Shown one piece after another: positions 13,517 to 15,674 of a stretch of 15,674 bases of DNA; the stretch's first letter is position 1, and each line of letters opens with the position of its first letter. The position numbers and the translations under genes were made by a program. Source of the DNA: UBA2428 sp002343545 (GTDB lineage: Bacteria; Bdellovibrionota; UBA2428); assembly GCA_937952285.1 (NCBI GenBank), contig CALFZE010000023.1, positions 1-15,674 of the forward strand. The letters run 5' to 3'. A model generated the notes under the pieces. That model saw only the letters and a list, made by a program, of their open reading frames with translations, ran no database searches and had not been told where the DNA came from.

Positions 13517-13613
13517 AGTTCCGGTCCTACGCCCAAGCCAAAGTCACCGCAAGGCGACGTCCCTTAACAAAACTTTGCAGCGAGGAGGAGCTTCGCGGGC
13601 GATGCGCGAGTCG

Positions 13614-14204
13614 CTACGCGGCTTTCGGCGGCGCGGAGGTCTCGAGGGGAGCGAGCGTGCGGAAGCCTTCGACGGGCGTGAAGCCGAGAAAGCGCGCGAG
13701 CCAGGAAATCCTCATCGTGCGGAGATGCTCGTTGTACGCCGCGAGGGCCGTTTCGAAAGCGCGGAGCGGTTCGCCGATTTCGGCTTCGCTTCGCTCGAGC
13801 TGCCGAAGGAGTTCCTGGTAGCTTCCGAGCGCGACGAGGGTGCGGTTCGTGCGGCCGCGCAAGGCGGCTTCGGCGAGCAAGGGGGTCAGCGCGTCGGTCG
13901 CGCGGATGCGGTGCTGGATCGTGCGCGCCACGACGAAGCCGTGGATGCTGAGCTTGAGCGATTCCACGAGGTCGCACTCGTGGCCCGCGAACTGGTCGAG
14001 CGCGTCGACGATCTTCGCGGCCGCGAGAAAACGTTCCTTGAGCGGCTTCTCGAGTTCGCGCCAGCTGACTTCGATCGGCTCGAGCCGGCGCGAGAGCCGG
14101 CGCAGGCTGAAGAGCACGCCGAAGAAAACCCCCCAAGACGCGAGGAGGCTGATGGCCGCGGCGGCCACGAACGCGAAATCGACGGGAGCGGGGGTCGTCG
14201 TCAC
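13614..14204 (-). CDS. LemA-like membrane protein
   Basis: The 196-aa protein has an N-terminal membrane helix (10-34). A long helical region follows that matches LemA in layout: W48 and the helix E50-R58, an FAGHECDLVESL block (72-83) corresponding to the HE-containing helix, and the C-terminal YNEHLRTMRISWLARFLGF (157-175). That end corresponds to the LemA ending Y-N-x-x-[VI]-R-x-x-P-x-x-x-[LV]-A-x-x-x-G-F, where Met164 replaces the usual Pro region. The length is typical for LemA (about 185-200 aa). LemA proteins form long helical bundles on the membrane with no settled activity. It starts with GTG 7 nt after the FecR stop, so the two genes are almost certainly co-transcribed. Confidence 0.78.
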   Translation of the reverse strand: MTTTPAPVDFAFVAAAAISLLASWGVFFGVLFSLRRLSRRLEPIEVSWRELEKPLKERFLAAAKIVDALDQFAGHECDLVESLKLSIHGFVVARTIQHRIRATDALTPLLAEAALRGRTNRTLVALGSYQELLRQLERSEAEIGEPLRAFETALAAYNEHLRTMRISWLARFLGFTPVEGFRTLAPLETSAPPKAA

Positions 14205-14211
14205 GGTCTTA

Positions 14212-15372
14212 TCACTCGATCTTGATGGTCACGTTGCCGGTGGCCGACTTGGCGGCTTCCGTGCTGCGCGTCTTGTTCACTTGGTTGATGAGATCGGTCG
14301 TCGTGTTCTGGATCGCCGAGAAGCTCGGCGCCGTCACGACGGGGCTGCGGGGACGAGCCGTCTCGCCCATGACCTGGGGAGGCGCGGCGCTCGCCGAGGT
14401 CGAGGCCGGCGCGCGGCCGCCTTCGCTCGCCGCGGGTTTCGCGGGCTCGCGTCCGAGCGGAACGTCGCCGCCCGATTCCGTCGAGGTCGAAGTCGAGGTC
14501 GAGGCGGTGCTTGTCGTCGACGACGACTCGGACTTCGGCGTGTCGGTCGCCGCGGCCGCCGAGGATTCCGTCGCGGGAGCGGCGGAGCCGCCCGCGGCCG
14601 GGGCGTCGTTCTTGGCGGTGGCGGTCTCGCCGCCGCCCGTGGCGGGCGCGCTTTCACTCGAAGCGGAGTCGTTCGTGGAGCCGCCTTCGAGTTGCTGGAT
14701 CGATTTGGAAAGTTCGGAGTTCGAGGAAATCGGACGCGCGGGGATCGGCGCGGCCGAACCGACGCTCGAGGTGAAGGTGCCGGCGGCCACGAGGACGGGC
14801 GCGGGCGGGGGCGGCGCGGTCTGACCCGGGCGCGTGGGGAGGGGCGGGGCCGAAACCGAGACGAGGCCCTTCGTCGTGGCGAAGACGGCCGCGTTGGCCT
14901 TGGGATCGAACTTCGCGACGAAGATCGTGCCGCGCACGCCGGCGACGGCGTTCTTCGTTTTGACTTCGTACTTGTCGCCGTCTTCTCCGGAGTACTTCTT
15001 GCGCACGTCCGAGCGGATCTCGCCGCGAGCGAGCGAGAGGCTCGTGGAGCCGGCGCCTTGCGCGACGGGCGTCGCCTTCTCGATGAAGAGCGAAGTGCTG
15101 CCGCCGAGGACGACTTCGTTGCCGCCCTGGATGAAGGAAAGCTTCACGCGACCGTCGGCTCCCGTCTGCACGGTTTCGCCCTCAAAGAACGGGGAGCCCG
15201 TGAGGGTCTTGCGTCCGCGTTTGCCTTCGGGATCCGCGACGACCTTGGAGTCCTTGTCGAGGATGAGCACCTGGCCCTTGGAAAGAACGATGCTGCCGAC
15301 TTGGGTGGCGGACCAGCCGAGGGACATGAGCGCGACCGAAGCGAGGAGGCTCAAAACGCGAAAAGACTTCAT
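14212..15372 (-). CDS. FecR-domain secreted protein with long low-complexity tail
   Basis: The 386-aa protein has a Sec signal (1-22). A FecR-like domain (about 66-175) includes the GETVQTGADGRVKLSF start and the NAVAGVRGTIF motif (141-151) that marks the family. A low-complexity Ser/Thr/Ala/Pro tail (about 175-350, with an STSTSTSTES run) leads to a short polar C-terminus ending VTIKIE. Classical FecR is a sigma-factor regulator with a cytoplasmic N-terminus. This one is exported and has no anti-sigma domain or sigma gene beside it, so it is a structural or envelope FecR-like protein. ATG 15372 is chosen for the signal peptide; the frame is open further upstream but without coding features. 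It is divergent from a LysM gene. Confidence 0.87.
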   Translation of the reverse strand: MKSFRVLSLLASVALMSLGWSATQVGSIVLSKGQVLILDKDSKVVADPEGKRGRKTLTGSPFFEGETVQTGADGRVKLSFIQGGNEVVLGGSTSLFIEKATPVAQGAGSTSLSLARGEIRSDVRKKYSGEDGDKYEVKTKNAVAGVRGTIFVAKFDPKANAAVFATTKGLVSVSAPPLPTRPGQTAPPPPAPVLVAAGTFTSSVGSAAPIPARPISSNSELSKSIQQLEGGSTNDSASSESAPATGGGETATAKNDAPAAGGSAAPATESSAAAATDTPKSESSSTTSTASTSTSTSTESGGDVPLGREPAKPAASEGGRAPASTSASAAPPQVMGETARPRSPVVTAPSFSAIQNTTTDLINQVNKTRSTEAAKSATGNVTIKIE

Positions 15373-15446
15373 GGGGTTCGTATCGGTCAGGTTCCCCCAA
15401 AAGTAGAGCGGGATTCGCGCTAGATTCGTTCTTCCCGAGCGGAGCT

Positions 15447-15486
15447 TTGACGCCCGCCGGGCCTTGCGGAGGAATGGGGGCCCCCC
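15447..15486 (+). promoter_or_regulatory. Candidate sigma70 promoter upstream of LysM gene
   Basis: TTGACG (15447-15452, 5 of 6 with TTGACA), 17 bp, then AGGAAT (15470-15475, 3 of 6 with TATAAT) would start transcription near 15482 and keep the ribosome binding site. A GGGGGCCCCC palindrome (15476-15486, with one extra C) follows. The -10 is poor, so support is weak. No clear promoter for the divergent fecR-like gene is seen in this 130-bp gap. Confidence 0.25.
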
Positions 15487-15502
15487 TACACTCAGGGATG
15501 AA

Positions 15503-15674
15503 ATGGAAAAGCATTCTCGTTCCGGGCTCTTGACGCTCCTAGTCTTGGCATCTTCGGGCGCGGGAGCGACCCCGGTCGAAGAGGCTCCCCGGCGTTCCAT
15601 TCGGCAGGGAGAGACCCTTTCGGGGATCGCGCGCGAGATCTTCGGGGCGGCCTCCCGTTGGCGGGAGCTCCTGC
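15503..15674 (+). CDS. Secreted LysM-domain protein, partial
   Basis: The frame begins at ATG 15503, preceded by AGGGA at 15494-15498, and runs off the right edge after 57 codons. Residues 1-22 form a signal peptide (hydrophobic core LLTLLVLASSG, Ala-x-Ala-like cleavage near GAGA). The start of a LysM domain follows: IRQGETLSGIAREIFG then RWRELL, matching the G-[DE]-T-L-x-x-I-A core. LysM binds N-acetylglucosamine chains of peptidoglycan. The rest of the protein is outside the window, so its other domains (a FecR or peptidase unit is common) are unknown. It is divergent from the FecR-domain gene and probably belongs to the same envelope locus. Confidence 0.82.
   Translation, partial: MEKHSRSGLLTLLVLASSGAGATPVEEAPRRSIRQGETLSGIAREIFGAASRWRELL

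Noticed and set aside
12164..13567. 467-aa open frame antisense to the metalloprotease
   Set aside because: The minus frame has a signal peptide and an intact zinc motif; the plus frame is Val/Arg/Ala-rich and has neither.
13840..15423. 527-aa open frame on the plus strand over the LemA-like and FecR genes
   Set aside because: Very Gly/Arg-rich antisense translation of two real genes with signal or membrane segments and recognisable motifs.
15464..15492. TTGCGG-N17-TACACT promoter for the LysM gene
   Set aside because: It would start transcription near 15498, removing the ribosome binding site at 15494-15498; the upstream candidate is preferred.
1..15674. Mobile element, prophage, CRISPR or defence island
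   Set aside because: I saw no transposase, integrase, terminal repeats, spaced direct repeats, or abrupt composition change apart from the AT-richer promoter at 4850-4990.

Overview
This is a GC-rich window from a Gram-negative, probably free-living or predatory proteobacterium-like organism. The evidence is two secreted lipoproteins with lipoboxes, several Sec signal peptides, an adrenodoxin-type ferredoxin, release factor 3 and a CDP-alcohol phosphatidyltransferase. The mix (RF3, phenylalanine hydroxylase, LemA-like and FecR envelope proteins, a HEARH metalloprotease) would fit Bdellovibrionota or Myxococcota, but I cannot prove the taxon from this window. The high GC produces many long antisense shadow ORFs, which I have left out. 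I see no tRNA, rRNA, CRISPR array, insertion sequence, integrase or phage gene, and no stretch over 300 bp without a gene.

Layout from left to right. Positions 1-1056 (minus) hold a ferredoxin gene followed 2 nt later by an Asp-box lipoprotein that runs off the left edge. Positions 1205-3909 (plus) hold prfC and a GT-B glycosyltransferase, ending at a strong hairpin. Positions 3993-4769 (minus) encode a secreted protein built of about four 46-residue repeats; its upstream region is AT-richer and carries an inverted repeat. Positions 5039-5815 (plus) encode a YgiD-type extradiol dioxygenase whose stop codon interlocks with that of phenylalanine hydroxylase (minus, 5812-6582), which lies downstream of pgsA (minus, 6608-7162).

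Positions 7178-11250 (plus) form a seven-gene cluster with overlaps or gaps of at most 4 nt and one 43-nt overlap: a 5'-nucleotidase-like lipoprotein, an unknown 154-aa protein, a 4HBT thioesterase, a SRPBCC/Coq10-like protein, a phasin-like small protein, RidA and a DUF218 membrane protein. Its likely theme is metabolite housekeeping, but the link between the products is inferred only from spacing.

Positions 11315-15372 (minus) form an envelope-directed cluster read from right to left: FecR-domain protein, LemA-like protein, HExxHxxGxxH metalloprotease with a possible beta-propeller, and a membrane-anchored helical protein. A LysM-domain secreted protein starts divergently at 15503 and runs off the right edge. 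This block is the most unusual part. Its two most distinctive features are a metzincin-like zinc motif in a protein I cannot assign to a named peptidase family, and a pair of tandem hairpins with a compensatory base change between the last two genes. I find no clear evidence of a defence island or other wholly new system; the best candidates for novelty are the repeat protein, the metalloprotease cluster and the paired hairpins.
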